A stretch of DNA of 64,000 bases from Adineta steineri (taxonomy: Eukaryota; Rotifera; Eurotatoria; Adinetida; Adinetidae): NCBI GenBank assembly GCA_905250115.1, contig CAJNOI010000051.1, positions 186,001-250,000 of the forward strand, given 5' to 3'. The notes beneath the pieces are model-generated. The model was not told where the DNA came from. It ran no database searches and was given only the letters and a program-made list of their open reading frames with translations. The translations under genes were made by a program, and so were the position numbers. Positions 48,185 through 59,335 of the stretch are shown here, piece after piece; positions within the stretch are counted from its first letter, which is position 1; each line of letters starts with the position of its first letter.

Positions 48185-48526
48185 AAATATTCAAATCAAC
48201 TTAATGAAATAAAACTTCGTTTACAACGTGATATGTATGGTAATGATTGTCATGCACCACGTGATAATTCTTCTTCAACAACACCATATCGTTCAACAAT
48301 AATAACAAGTGCTTCACTTTCTGCTATATCTCATCATCAAAATCCACCAACTTCATCAGATTACTTACCATTAACATCATCAGTATCTTCAACAAATTTT
48401 ACGGAAACAGATTTATCATCTAAACGACCAATAGTTGATAACAACTATACCACGATAACTGATCAATTAGATGATGAAGATTTGATAGACGATTTAAATG
48501 ACACAACTGAAACAACACGTTTATAA
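48185..48526 (+). CDS. C-terminal part of an unidentified protein (5' part lost in the gap)
   Basis: An open frame of 113 codons runs from the gap edge to a TAA at 48,524-48,526. It starts with a short helical, charged stretch (QLNEIKLRLQRDMYG) and continues as a Ser/Thr-rich disordered tail (including TSSDYLPLTSSVSST) with a final acidic patch (DDEDLIDDLND) ending TTRL. This reads like a cytoplasmic tail of a receptor, channel or adhesion protein, but no family can be named. The 160 bases upstream of the gap are CT-rich and do not look coding, so the missing exons are probably inside the gap. A poly(A) signal AATAAA lies near 48,769. Confidence 0.6.
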   Translation, partial: KYSNQLNEIKLRLQRDMYGNDCHAPRDNSSSTTPYRSTIITSASLSAISHHQNPPTSSDYLPLTSSVSSTNFTETDLSSKRPIVDNNYTTITDQLDDEDLIDDLNDTTETTRL

Positions 48527-49429
48527 TAATTACTTTGTGTTTTTTGATGACCTGTATGTTTGTGATTGTTTTTTTCCCTTGAAATTTAATTTTTTTTATA
48601 TTCCGTTTAATAATTGAACTTGAACGTTCGTTTTTTTTTAGTGATTTTTGCCTTGAAATTTTCTTTCAGCTTCTTTTGGGATGAGTTTTTTTTGTAGAGA
48701 AAAATAACAGTGATTTGTCTTTCGATTATTCGCCTTGGAATATGTATGTGTGTAAATATACATTCAATAATAAATTCATATTCACTTTGTTTTCCAAAAA
48801 TTTCCTATTGAATTCTTATTTTTTTCTTGTTGCTTCGATTCGATATAATTTTTTGTGGAATTATTAGATACGAATCAAGGCAGTTTGCTCCTTCAGGGGA
48901 AATCATGACCATAAATTCTGAATGCAATTTTTTTCTAGTTGGCATATCTCTCAAAACCCCTTACAAACTATATTTTTCTTTGAGAAATAAGGGAAACGCA
49001 ATGACTTAAAGATCATCAGGCGTGTTTGATACGATCATACGTGAGTTTCAAATATTTAACCCCAACGAGGCTGTACTGACAAGTTTTTTTATTGAAGACT
49101 AAAACAAAATAGTAGCATATACTAAGATCTTCATGTTTTTTTCATCAAACTACAATTAATCTGCCATGAAAAGCATTTACACGTCAGAAAAAAAGAAAAG
49201 AAATGCATTTTAAAATTAAAAAAAATAGGTATAATTTATTTATAGAATCATTTGGTATTGCTGTCTCGTTAATTTTATTGTATATCTATGTATATATATT
49301 AAAAATAAATCAAACGCTTATTACCATACGCGCATACACACAAACATAAATAATTTTTTTGATCATTTTTTACTATAAAAATCACTGTTCACAAAATAAA
49401 AAAGAAAATAAAAGGAAGAATCTATTCAT
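48527..49429. other. Convergent 3' regions, nothing recognised
   Basis: T-rich 3' UTR-like sequence of the gap gene, then plain AT-rich sequence up to the CCDC22 stop. Confidence 0.5.
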
Positions 49430-51803
49430 TTATTTTTTTCCACCTTTTAAAGCTGTATTTTCATCACGAATTTTCTTATATTCACCAATTAATGTTTCTA
49501 AATTCGTCGTCATATTTTTTTGTGATTCAACTTCAATCTAAAATTATAAGAAAAAAATGATTATATTAAAAAGACAAAAATATCCTAATAAAATTTTACT
49601 TGATCTTCTAATTCACGAACTTCACGTATAATAACACCAATATCTTCAACAATTTTATAAATAGAATCACAATCCGAATGAAATGAAACTAACATTTTAT
49701 ATGAACGTCGTGCACATTCATCTGTTTTAGCATCCTAGAAAAAGAAAATCATTGATATTTTATTAATTGAAAGAGACTTTTTTACTTTAAATAATTGACT
49801 ATCGGTAACTTGAAATGTTCGTTCAAGTTTTTCTGTTAATCGATTTAAATCTTTTTGTAAAATACGTGTTTCAATAATTGTTTTATTGATTTCTTCTTTT
49901 TGTTTATTTGTATTTGTAACTATTTCAAGTATTTGTTTTGTAAAAAATGATCTTGAATGATCATTTTTTGATATAGATGATTTATGTTTTTCATATTCAT
50001 TTTGAAGATGAGTTAATTGTTCATCTTTATCTTTTATATCATTTGCTATTAATCGTCCTTTAGATTTCATATCATTTATTTGTAATACTTTATCGTTATA
50101 TTTTGCTGAACGATCATTAAGTGCTTGAAGATATTTATCACGTTGTTCAACAAGACTTGAACGAGCATCAGACCATTGAGTTTCAAGTGTAGTTAATTTT
50201 GTTTTTAATTTATCAATAGCTTTCTTTAAAGAAAAAGAAAGTGTATTAGATTTATTCAACTTCTAAGTAATAAAATAATTTACCTGTAAACGTTCGGTTT
50301 CAGGATCAACTGATAATAAAAACGTAGCTGCTTGTTTCTTTACTGTCATATTTTTATTTATCTCATCAATTTCTGTTTGTTTTTCATCAGAAAATCGTTC
50401 GTACTAAAAATAAATCAAGAATAAAAATCTATTTTTGAATTTTATAAAATAAACTCACTTTTTTAATACTTTCTTCTAATTTCTGTAATTGTAATTCAAG
50501 TTCACGAATAAGTTCTTCATTTTCATTAATAGTTCCTTTTAATGTATCTAATTCTTCAGTATGATCAATATTTCGTCTAGGATTTTCATCTAAACCATTT
50601 GTGTCTTGATCATGAATATTTGTATGCATAAAACGTGATCGTGTTAATAAAGACTCGTCACCTTTCTTTTTCATATCATTACGATTATATTCATATTTAG
50701 CACCAATAGTATCACCTTCTTGAATTTGTTGACAAATATCTTTTGAAAATACATGTGTTATTAATTGACCTGGAATCTAAACAAAAAACATTAAATAGTT
50801 TATCTTCTTTCGAAATAAAAAAGATAACAACAAACCAAATAACTAGATTCACGTTGTTTTTCTAGCCAACAAGCTACTTGATTTTCATATATTAATGAAT
50901 CAGCTAAGTTTCGAAAATTAACTTGTTCGAAAACGTATGAATTTAAATCTATTAATAATATACGAAAAACTAAATAATAAAAATTGTAAGAAGAAATATT
51001 TACCAGTTGATAATTTATTCTTGCCATTTATTGGAGGAACATGTAGAGATGAAACTTGATTATGATATACTGGTGTGAAACCCTAAATATGAATCATAAT
51101 AATAATATAGAGAATAAGGTATGAAATATATCTACTGATTTATGAGCAAATGGTGCAGCTGAATGATAAAATGGAATATGACAAAAATTAGTAATAAGAT
51201 CATGTGGTACCCATGTTGATTCAGCTAGTTGAGTTGTAATTTTATTTGATAAGACTCGATCAAGAACTTCCCAAGGATCTAAAAATTATCATTAGTTTAC
51301 TAAATATGAATATTATTATTATTATTCTACATACCAAGTGTTGTAGATGCAATACTAACGGCAATTTCTCTTGGTACTTTTTCAATAAGAAAATTAAGTA
51401 ATTTTCTTGCTTCACTTTCATTTATACTAAGAAATGTTTGATATCCAATATCGCCTTTATAACCATTAGACTACTAAATATAATTTTGATTAGAAATTTT
51501 AAAAAAATCTAAATTAAACAACCTGACAAAGTTGTGCTAATTCACCACAAATTTTAAATCGTGTTGATATATTTGCTGGTAAACGTGTGGGTAAATCTTT
51601 ATTACCAGTAATTAATTGAAGACATTGTGAAACACAACCAAAAAGAGTGTTTACATCAAATTCATTTATATTTTGAATTGAATCATCTATTTGACTATTA
51701 TATATTTATGAAATGTTTAATAAATAATATTGATATATGTGTAATAAACTTACCATCCAATATCACGTAAACTTTGTATTAAAATTCTATCAACTTCTTC
51801 CAT
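49430..51803 (-). CDS. CCDC22: CCDC22, subunit of the COMMD/CCDC22/CCDC93 (CCC) complex
   Basis: Works with COMMD proteins, CCDC93 and Retriever in endosomal recycling, and affects NF-kB signalling. Exons 51803-51754, 51694-51523, 51470-51335, 51278-51136, 51082-51004, 50948-50836, 50776-50459, 50403-50284, 50223-49786, 49734-49600, 49537-49430; 603 residues (human 627). The N-terminus [16 protein letters not shown] is close to the human one. An N-terminal calponin-homology-like NN-CH domain includes [12 protein letters not shown] and TWVPHDL. The second half is coiled coil with the family signature [31 protein letters not shown] and [16 protein letters not shown]. The acceptor of the third exon must be the second of two close AGs, because the first would read through a stop. 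Confidence 0.95.
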
Positions 51804-52023
51804 TTTAACTATTAAGAACACTAATGTTTATCTATGAGAGTCAAACAAAGATAAAAGTAAAAAAGTATGATGCTAGTTCTAGTCAAATTGAATCGTGTGC
51901 AGTAGAAAAAGAAGAAAGTATTTTTATTGGACGAAATAAAACCAATAAAAAAATGATCTTTAACAATTGAAATTTTTTATAAATTTATAATATCAATAGA
52001 TATACAATAGTTGTTTTATTTTT

Positions 52024-52742
52024 ATACTGATGATAGAAAAAGCTGACAATCAACATCAACAATTATTTTTATTAAAAGGACAAACTATTGTTAGTTCACC
52101 AGAAGCATAGTCAATGAAAATGTTAATAATCCTGATACAGGTATAAGTCCAAATGGTAGTGAAGTTGAATAATATTAATATAAAAGTAAAATTTCATTTT
52201 TTTCATATTATATAGAGAACCGTTCACGATATAACAAAACAACATTATCCACTATATTTGATCATAATGAAGAAAAATGATATGTTGTAGCATGTCAATT
52301 TTTTATTCCTTTTATGATAGCTACTGGATTAGTTCTTGAACGTGTTCAGGTATTGATTAATATTATAACTCCATATTTTTTTTATAGTATTTCTATTTAG
52401 GAATTAAATGGATTTAAAGAAATAACTGAGATTTATATACTTGTTCCAGCTTTACTTGGTCTAGCAACAGATCAAACTCGACTTTCAATTGTTTTTGTCT
52501 TTCTTTATGTTATAGCAGCACTTATTCAAGTAAAATTATTTTTATTATTTTTACAAAAATAAATCAAATTTATTTCATTTTTTAATAGGTTATAATTCTT
52601 CTATATATTGCTCAGTGAATGGTAATATTTGTGTGGAAACATGAGCGAGATCCTGATAATGTTTATATTCCATATTTGACAGTAATTGGAGATCTACTTG
52701 ATGGCACTCTTCTTCTAATTTGTGTCTTTCTTTTATTATCCT
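52024..52742 (+). pseudogene. Broken SLC41-like magnesium transporter copy
   Basis: Three exon-like pieces in order resemble SLC41/MgtE-type Mg2+ transporters. About 52,290-52,350: FFIPFMIATGLVLERVQ. About 52,400-52,530: EITEIYILVPALLGL. About 52,588-52,742: VIILLYIAQ-stop-MVIFVWKHERDPDNVYIPYLTVIGDLLDG. SLC41 proteins have the same order, including DPDN..IPYLT.LGDLL. The body is far too short for the full protein. There are stops before the first piece (near 52,108 and 52,277) and a TGA inside the last one where the family may have Trp. Splice-like ends remain, so it is more likely a decayed gene copy than a processed pseudogene. Confidence 0.75.
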
Positions 52743-53468
52743 AATATTTATTCATTCTTATCTCGATGTACATATCAAAAGAAAAAAAAAGGTTTAGTTA
52801 CTGTTATACGTTTTTGCTTAATGAACTGTGACGAATCTTCTTTTTTTTATAATATCATTGTCGTAGTATCTAGTTTGAATTATGAAGCAACGAATATAAT
52901 GTTTATGTTAAATAGTTCAGAGAACACTAACTGAAGAATCTTTTTCATTTTATTTCAATCGAATGATCTTGAATCATAGTTTGACCCAATACTGACATAG
53001 AGTTTTGCAAAGAATGAATAGTCTGTTCTTCTCATGATGATTCTAAATATACTTGATAAGATTTTAAATCTGATTACATCATAATCTCATCATCAAATGC
53101 ATTATCTATTATATCTACGTAAACAGTAAAATCTTGTTCTTCGAATTTATATAATTTTTATAATATTTAATTATATTTTCTATCAGTATTGTATCTATAT
53201 TTTCTTTTGAAAAACGTAAAATGACATCTGAAGAAAGGCTTTTCTGATTATTTAAGTTCAATATACTGACGAATTTTTTTCTTTGATTGATTACTGTTAT
53301 TATTACCTGTGATTTGATTTAGGAAATATTTCTTAGTATAGAAAATATATCATTGATCATCTCTAGTATCATATAGAAATCTAAGAAAGACAACTTACAA
53401 CTGAATTACAACTATTAAGATCAAATACATATGTATAAATGATTTCTTGATCGTAGGGAATAGAAAGT
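52743..53468. other. Intergenic, nothing recognised
   Basis: AT-rich spacer between two gene relics. Confidence 0.5.
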
Positions 53469-54104
53469 ATGATGAATATTCTTTCTTTTTATTCTCTACT
53501 AACTTTAACTTCGATAATAGATGTTAGTATGTGTAATATTTTTTTTATCAAAAAGAAAATAAGAAAAAAAAGCAAACTTATTTTAGTATCATCTATTTCT
53601 TATTATAAATACTCGTCAGTTAATAGTAGTAATTCATCATGCGAAGATTTTTTTTAGAATGATATAAAAGGTAAAACTTCATATCTTCAGACTCTATGTT
53701 TAACTAATTTACGTGGGCGTCAAGGTCTTTTTCTTGCAACACATTGTATTAAATTAGTTGCTTAGTCGCTAGGTATAATAAATTTTTATTTATTTACTTC
53801 ATTCATATGTTTATTTTTATTTTTAATAGAACCAAATTCTATTCAATATATATATCAAACATGCAATAGAGATGAATTTGACGATAATTGTATTACTCGT
53901 ACAAGTCATTGTGGTTTTATAAAACTTGATTGGATTAATCTACATCGAAGATTACGTGAATGTTTACATATATGTAATAAAGATGCATGTAACCAAACTT
54001 TTAATTTTTTTTCCCGGATGGAATATGATATTCATTCTTATTTTATTACGATTATTTTTTTATCTACGAAACTATTCTACATGTCAATAAATATTTTACA
54101 TTAA
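53469..54104 (+). pseudogene. Possible Ly6/uPAR-type small GPI protein relic
   Basis: Three pieces can be joined: a signal-peptide-like start (53,469 on, MMNILSFYSLLTLTSI) with a GTTAGT donor; an exon-like piece from about 53,658 (LQTLCLTNLRGRQG..ATHC); and a last piece from 53,830 with CNRDEFDDNC, SHCGFIKL, RRLRECLHICNKDACN and a hydrophobic tail. The ending R-x-C-x3-C-x2-D-x-C-N followed by a hydrophobic C-terminus is the Ly6/three-finger plan. An in-frame TAG ends the middle piece, so it looks broken. This is a pattern-based guess. Confidence 0.4.
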
Positions 54105-54514
54105 GTGATTCAACAAAGAAAAACTTGAATATATTCGTTATATTTAATATTAATAAATAAATGTTATCATGAGTGACGTTCACGTTCTATAAATGATGAA
54201 AAACCAACATGTTGCTTTTTATGATCAAGATTAAACGATATCAAAGTTTTTTCATTTATTTTTCTCCATTGTATAAATGCTTATGCTTCTATATGTATTG
54301 CAAATACGTAGTTTATTACACATTGTATTATAAAGTTATCAATATTTATTTGTTTCAAAATTTTTGTTTTATGTAATCATGACTAGACAAATAAATTTTT
54401 ATTTTATTTATCATAATATACAATAAAATAGGCAAACATGTGCGTTTGACTGTATGTTGTACAGTCACGCATCATTGCTCTTTTTTTTCTTCGTATCTTA
54501 GCAAAATATGATTC
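54105..54514. other. Intergenic, nothing recognised
   Basis: AT-rich sequence between the Ly6-like relic and the 77-bp tandem repeat. Confidence 0.5.
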
Positions 54515-54780
54515 ATCACTATACGAACTAAAAAAATAAACTGCGTATACGTATATCCACCTATAGATATAAAAAATCTCTCTCTTTGACTCACTATATA
54601 CGAACTAAAAAATAAATTGCGTATGTCTGTATCCACCTGTACATACTCAAAAATCCCACTGTATGCGTCACTGTATACGAGTTAAAAATAATCTACTTAC
54701 GTCTTTATCCGACTGTATATACTAAAAAATCCCTCTCTCTGCGTCACGGTATACGAACTAAAAATAATCTTTATCACTCT
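54515..54780. repeat. Tandem repeat, about 77-bp unit, 3.5 copies
   Basis: Copies start near 54,515, 54,591, 54,668 and 54,744. Each opens TCACTATA-CGAACTAAAAA, has a TATCCACCTGTA-like core, and ends in a CT-rich AAAAATCCCTCTCT stretch. Confidence 0.85.
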
Positions 54781-54880
54781 TTACAGCAAGATATGATATT
54801 CTCTCTCTCTTTTTGTCTCTCTCCGATGACGAAAAAACAACTTTTTTTCGTAGGTTGCCTTTTGCTTGACGATCAGCGTA

Positions 54881-54887
54881 TATAAAG
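54881..54887 (+). promoter_or_regulatory. TATA box of the 53-residue secreted peptide gene
   Basis: TATAAAG, inside GTATATAAAGCCG, 80 bp upstream of the start codon. This leaves room for a transcription start about 30 bp downstream and a short leader. It is the clearest core promoter in the window. Confidence 0.6.
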
Positions 54888-54966
54888 CCGAAGTAAATCC
54901 TCATAATTCACACAACGATATCTATCTTTTATTTTCACACAACTTTGAACAAAAAGCAAAATTATA

Positions 54967-55128
54967 ATGGTCAGCATAATTAAATTTACTTGTTACATCA
55001 TTATGTTAATGGCACTAATATGTATGACACAGAGTGCAGCTATCGAACGTTCTGCTGAAAATGATCGCCCTCAACATCTAGTAAACAAACGTACTGATTC
55101 TTCATTCTCAACGGGGTTTTTCTTCTAA
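54967..55128 (+). CDS. Tiny secreted peptide precursor (53 residues)
   Basis: ATG at 54,967, TAA at 55,126-55,128. The start MVSIIKFTCYIIMLMALIC is a strong signal peptide, with likely cleavage near SAA. The mature part has a Lys-Arg site (LVNKR) followed by TDSSFSTGFFF. A good TATA box lies upstream. A precursor with a signal peptide and one dibasic site is typical of neuropeptides, but I do not recognise the peptide. A GTAAAC at 55,080 could be a splice donor, in which case the C-terminus would differ. It is followed directly by a satellite array. Confidence 0.5.
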   Translation: MVSIIKFTCYIIMLMALICMTQSAAIERSAENDRPQHLVNKRTDSSFSTGFFF

Positions 55129-55254
55129 GCACTGCATACATACGTCATATAATAAACGTCCCAGTATTCGAATATAACCCTGATTAAAATAATCATTTGC
55201 CATATGATCTCCATCGATCTCACCAATGTTACACCTCCGCTTGCGACTGAGGGC
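55108..55254 (-). CDS. Possible exon encoding a dibasic, cysteine-bearing peptide on the opposite strand
   Basis: The minus strand is open here and reads SRKRRCNIGEIDGDH, then a Tyr/Asn/Leu-rich part ending CMQCLEEKPR and a stop at 55,108. A CCTCAG acceptor-like site lies at about 55,255. The tribasic site followed by three cysteines looks like a processed peptide. The frame upstream runs into satellite sequence, so any first exon would be on the far side of the array. It overlaps the 3' end of the plus-strand peptide ORF by 21 bp, so at most one of them may be real. Confidence 0.25.
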   Translation of the reverse strand, partial: ALSRKRRCNIGEIDGDHMANDYFNQGYIRILGRLLYDVCMQCLEEKPR

Positions 55255-57135
55255 AACGGTTGAATAGAATCTGGAAGAAATAAATTGTTCATATCTCGTA
55301 TGTTCCTCTAGTATGTAATGATCTCGAAATCTTTGGCCCAAAATGAATACAATATTTAAATGAATTTTGCGTTGAATTATTCATTTGTAGTGTGTTCCTT
55401 CACCATGTAGTAAACTCGAAATCATTGCCTCGAAATAAACAAAAGATTTAAATGAATCTTAAAATGAATTGTTCATATTACGTATGTTCCTCCAGCATGT
55501 AATCAGCTCGAAGTCTTTGCTTCGAAATGAACAAAAGATTTAAATGAATCTTCCTATGAATTATTCATTTGCTGCGTATTCCTCCACCATGTAGTGAACT
55601 CGAAATCATTGCCTCGAAATGAATAAAATATTTAAATGAATGTTGATATGAATTATTCATATTACGTATGTTCCTCCAGCATGTAATCAACTCGAAATCT
55701 TTGCTTCGAAATGAACAAAAGATTTCAATGAATCTTCCTATTATGATTTATCATTTGCCGTGTGTCCCTGAACTGTGTAAGTAAGTCGAAATCTTTGCTT
55801 TAATGTGAGCAAACTGTTTGAATAGAATCTGGCTATGAATTATTCATATTACGTATGTTCCTCCATCATGTAATCAACTCGAAATCATTGCTTCAAACTG
55901 AACAAAATATTTAAATAGAATCTTAAGATGAATTGTTCATATTATGTATGTTCCTCCATTGTGTAATGAACTCGACATCTTTGCCTCGAAATGAGCAAAA
56001 TATTTAAATGAATCTCATTATGAATTATTCATTTTTCGTGCGTTCTTTCACCATGTAATGAACTCGAAGTCTTTGTTTCGAACTGAACAAAGTATTTGAA
56101 TATATTCATATTATGATTGATCATTCGCCGTGTGTTCCTGAACTATATAATTAAATCAAAATCTTTGCTTCCACGTGAACAAACTGTTTGAATAGAATCT
56201 GGCTATGAATTACTCATTTGCTGTGTTTTCCTCCAATAGATTATAAGTTCGAAATCGTTGCTTTGTACTGAGCAAAATATTTGAATAGAATCTTATGATG
56301 AGTTATTCATTTCTTGTGTATTTCCGCACAATGTAGTGAATTCAACATCTTTGCCTCAAAATGAACAAAAGATTTAAATGAATCTTCTTATGAATAATTC
56401 ACTTCTCGTGTGTTCCTCCACTATGCAATAAGCTCGAAATCATTGCTTGAAACTGAACAAAATATTTGAACAGAATCTTGCAATGAATTGTTCATATCTC
56501 GTGTGTTCCTCCAGCATGTAGTAAACTCGACATCTTTGCCTCAAAATGAACAAAAGATTCAAATGAATGTTGGTATAAATTATTCATATTACGTATGTTT
56601 CTCCACCATATAATGAACTCGACATCTTTGCGTCAAAATGAACAAAATATTTAAATGAATCTTATGATGAATTATTTATTTCTTGTGTGTTTCTACACCA
56701 TGTAATGAACTCAACATCTTTGTCTCGAAATGAACAAAATATCTGAATGAATCTTAAAACAGATTGTTCATATCTCGTGCGTTCTTTACCATGTAATGGA
56801 CTCGAGATCTTTGCCTCAAAATGAACAAAATATTTGAATGAAACTTAAAATAAATTGTTCAGGTCGCGTACGTTGCTTCAGCATGTAATGAACTCGAAAT
56901 CATTGCCTGGAACTAAACAAAATATTTGAATAGAATCTGAAAATGAATTGTTCATATTACATATGTTCACCCTGCATGTAAATGAACTCGAGATCTTTGC
57001 CTCAAAATGAACAAAACATTTGAATGAAACTTAAAATGAATTGTTCAGATCGCGTATGTTTCTCCAGCATGTAATGAACTCGAAATCTTTGCCTCAAAAC
57101 GAACCAGATAGTTAAATAAATCTTGGATTGAATTA
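55255..57135. repeat. Satellite array, about 92.5-bp monomer, about 20 copies
   Basis: The word TGTTCCTCCAGCATGTAATGA (with variants) recurs at 55,301, 55,393, 55,485, 55,577, 55,669, 55,763, 55,856, 55,949, 56,041, 56,133, 56,224, 56,318, 56,411, 56,504, 56,596, 56,687, 56,780, 56,871, 56,963 and 57,057. Spacing is always 91-94 bp. Each monomer also carries ACTCGAAATCTTTGCCTCGAA and AACAAAATATTTAAATGAAT words. A distinct variant (TGAACT..AAGT and CAAACTGTTTGAATAGAATCT) occurs at 55,763 and 56,133, four monomers apart, suggesting a higher-order unit of about 370 bp. Confidence 0.95.
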
Positions 57136-57766
57136 TTCATTTGTTACGAATTAGTTCGTTATATTTGCATGTCTGTATATCATTTCTTCGAGGTAAGAGG
57201 AATATTTGAATAAATTGGAAGAGTAATAAGTCAGGTATGTACTATTCAAAGATTGTTGTTGATATTTTATTTCATCAATGATACTTCATCCTTCAGATTA
57301 TTATTTCTGATTATTTTTATATTGAATAAATTTACTATTTGTGCTTTGTAGAACATATGACGGCACAATCAAAAACCTACACAAAAAATCTAACAGCGTC
57401 ATCAACCGTCATCAATGTAAAAAAACATTATACTTTAACTAGTTTCTTTTTGCTATATTCTTTTATTTTTTGCTTTCTTATTATTTATTCTCTCATATTT
57501 TTTTATCATGTATTCTCGCATATTTTTATTTTTATCTTATTAAATTTTTTTATAATTTTGTACTTCAATAAAAATAAAATCTTAAAGCATACTCTTCTCT
57601 GCTTCTTGAAAACGATACCAGATATTTATAATAAGCATGAGCAAAGTCTTATTATGTGACTAAACTCAAATATACTGCATCATCCCTCTATTATAGTCTC
57701 TTTCTATCGTTTTCAATCGCATATGTGTTCGTTTTCGACAAACGTCTACTAGTATGAGCTATTATA
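57136..57766. other. Intergenic, nothing recognised
   Basis: AT-rich flank of the satellite. An ORF at 57,339-57,659 opens with TTG and becomes a run of Phe and Ile from T-rich DNA, so it is not supported. Confidence 0.5.
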
Positions 57767-57907
57767 ATGAAAGCAACTAAGCATGGCTTGATGTTTACAT
57801 TGCTTACTCTAGGCTACGCGTACTCAAACGAAATAGAAGAAAGAAAGAAAAAAAATATTGAAGTAGTTTTATCTAATGCAGCATATTTAACCGATATGCA
57901 TGGATAG
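57767..57907 (+). CDS. Possible tiny secreted peptide (46 residues)
   Basis: ATG at 57,767, TAG at 57,905-57,907. Residues 1-20 (MKATKHGLMFTLLTLGYAYS) resemble a signal peptide; the rest is charged (NEIEERKKKNIEVV) without cysteines. It lies in the region of decayed genes and could be chance. No splice evidence or TATA box was seen. Confidence 0.25.
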   Translation: MKATKHGLMFTLLTLGYAYSNEIEERKKKNIEVVLSNAAYLTDMHG

Positions 57908-58029
57908 TTTTCGTGTTCGCTTGTATATCAATAGTTTGATACAGTTATAACTTCATTGGATTGTTGTATATGGGTATTATTTGTATGAAAATTTAAAAAT
58001 TAAATAAAATTCGATAATAATTAATTTTT

Positions 58030-59335
58030 TAGAATTATGAAGTTAATCATAAAGAATTAAATAAACTATATCGACAGTAACTTCTACATCGTTTATCACT
58101 ATAATTAAAATTTATTTTATTATTTCATCGACTATATAATCAAAACAATGTTGTCAAAAAGATATTTCTCATTTATAAAAAACGATATTTAAATATCAAC
58201 AGTTTTGTTTAAAAGATTTTTTAAGAGAAATTCGATATTTAGAGAGTAACAATCAGCTGTGATATATATAATTTCATTTTTGCATCAGAAAAAAATATCA
58301 TATTGATTTATTTCAATTAATTAACTCAAATTTCTCAATCTGTTTATAAAAACTTTAAAATTATATCTCATTACTTTTAGATAACAATTCAATTAAGTTT
58401 TTTTTTGAAAGATTCATTCTTTTTTATGTTTTAGAAAATTATAATTCATGAAGAAGATTATGATATAGCAAACGTTATTTTTAACTATTTATAATCAGCG
58501 TGGTTTACAAACTCTACTTGATTACATTCTATATTTATGCATTCAAGTAAATAAATTCTTTCAAATGAAATATTTTAGATTTTTTTTGTTTTTTTTAATT
58601 TAGTTCAATGAAGTTTTACCATATTCGTTTAAAATCAGATCGTATTCATACTGATTCTAGTATGTAAACAATTAGTATATATTCATTAGATTTATTTTAA
58701 CATTAAATAACTAGTTAGCTTGGTACAACACCTTATTTTATTATGCATAATACTGGGGAAATAAAAACTGTTGATCAATATCGTCGAGAAAAAGATATTT
58801 ATATTTGTTGGTCATTATTTTCTTTATTATATCGTTCAATAAATCTTGATGATAAATCATTAGTTAAAATATTATTAACAAAAACTTTTATTATTGATAA
58901 TCACTTATTAATCTTGTATGAACAATTTAATCATATTCTACAAAATGTATCTATCATTATTTATAGACAAACAATTAAATTTAACATTCAAAACACGATT
59001 GCTTGATACAAATGAAAGTATATCAGAAGATCTATGTTGTACATTGCATACATTTACAGCAGATTGTTTTCCATTAAAAAGTATAGAACTTCATAAAAGG
59101 TACACAAGAATATCATGATTATCAAGATAAATTTGAATATCAAGATCATTTATTTGAAAATGAAATTCTTTTATTCATTAGTCGTTATGTTATCAAATTA
59201 AAGTTATGTGACTATTTTTATTTAATATTTTTTGAAAAAAATCGATCGATTCGTTTTGAGCACCATTTAAATGCATTAGAAGAATTTATATAAAAAATTT
59301 TAATATCAGTTGAAAAAAGTGCATTAGTATAATTT
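58030..59335 (+). pseudogene. Decayed multi-exon gene of unknown family
   Basis: Several coding-looking pieces alternate with AT-rich gaps that have splice-like ends. About 58,482-58,548: YNQRGLQTLLDYILYLCIQ, followed by GTAAAT. About 58,602-58,662: MKFYHIRLKSDRIHTDS. From about 58,720: LGTTPYFIMHNTGEIKTVD and CWSLFSLLYRSINLDDKS. After a frame shift near 58,940: DTNESISEDLCCTLHTF and ADCFPLKSIELHKR. Stops and shifts interrupt it. I do not recognise the protein. Confidence 0.45.

Noticed and set aside
47924..48204. ORFs running across the N gap
   Set aside because: Unknown bases cannot be translated. Frame continuity across a placeholder of arbitrary length has no meaning.
55255..57135. CRISPR-like array
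   Set aside because: Whole 92-bp monomers repeat without unique spacers, in a eukaryotic, intron-rich context.
57339..57659. 106-codon ORF after the satellite
   Set aside because: Opens with TTG and becomes a run of Phe, Ile and Leu from T-rich sequence; no domain or splice support.
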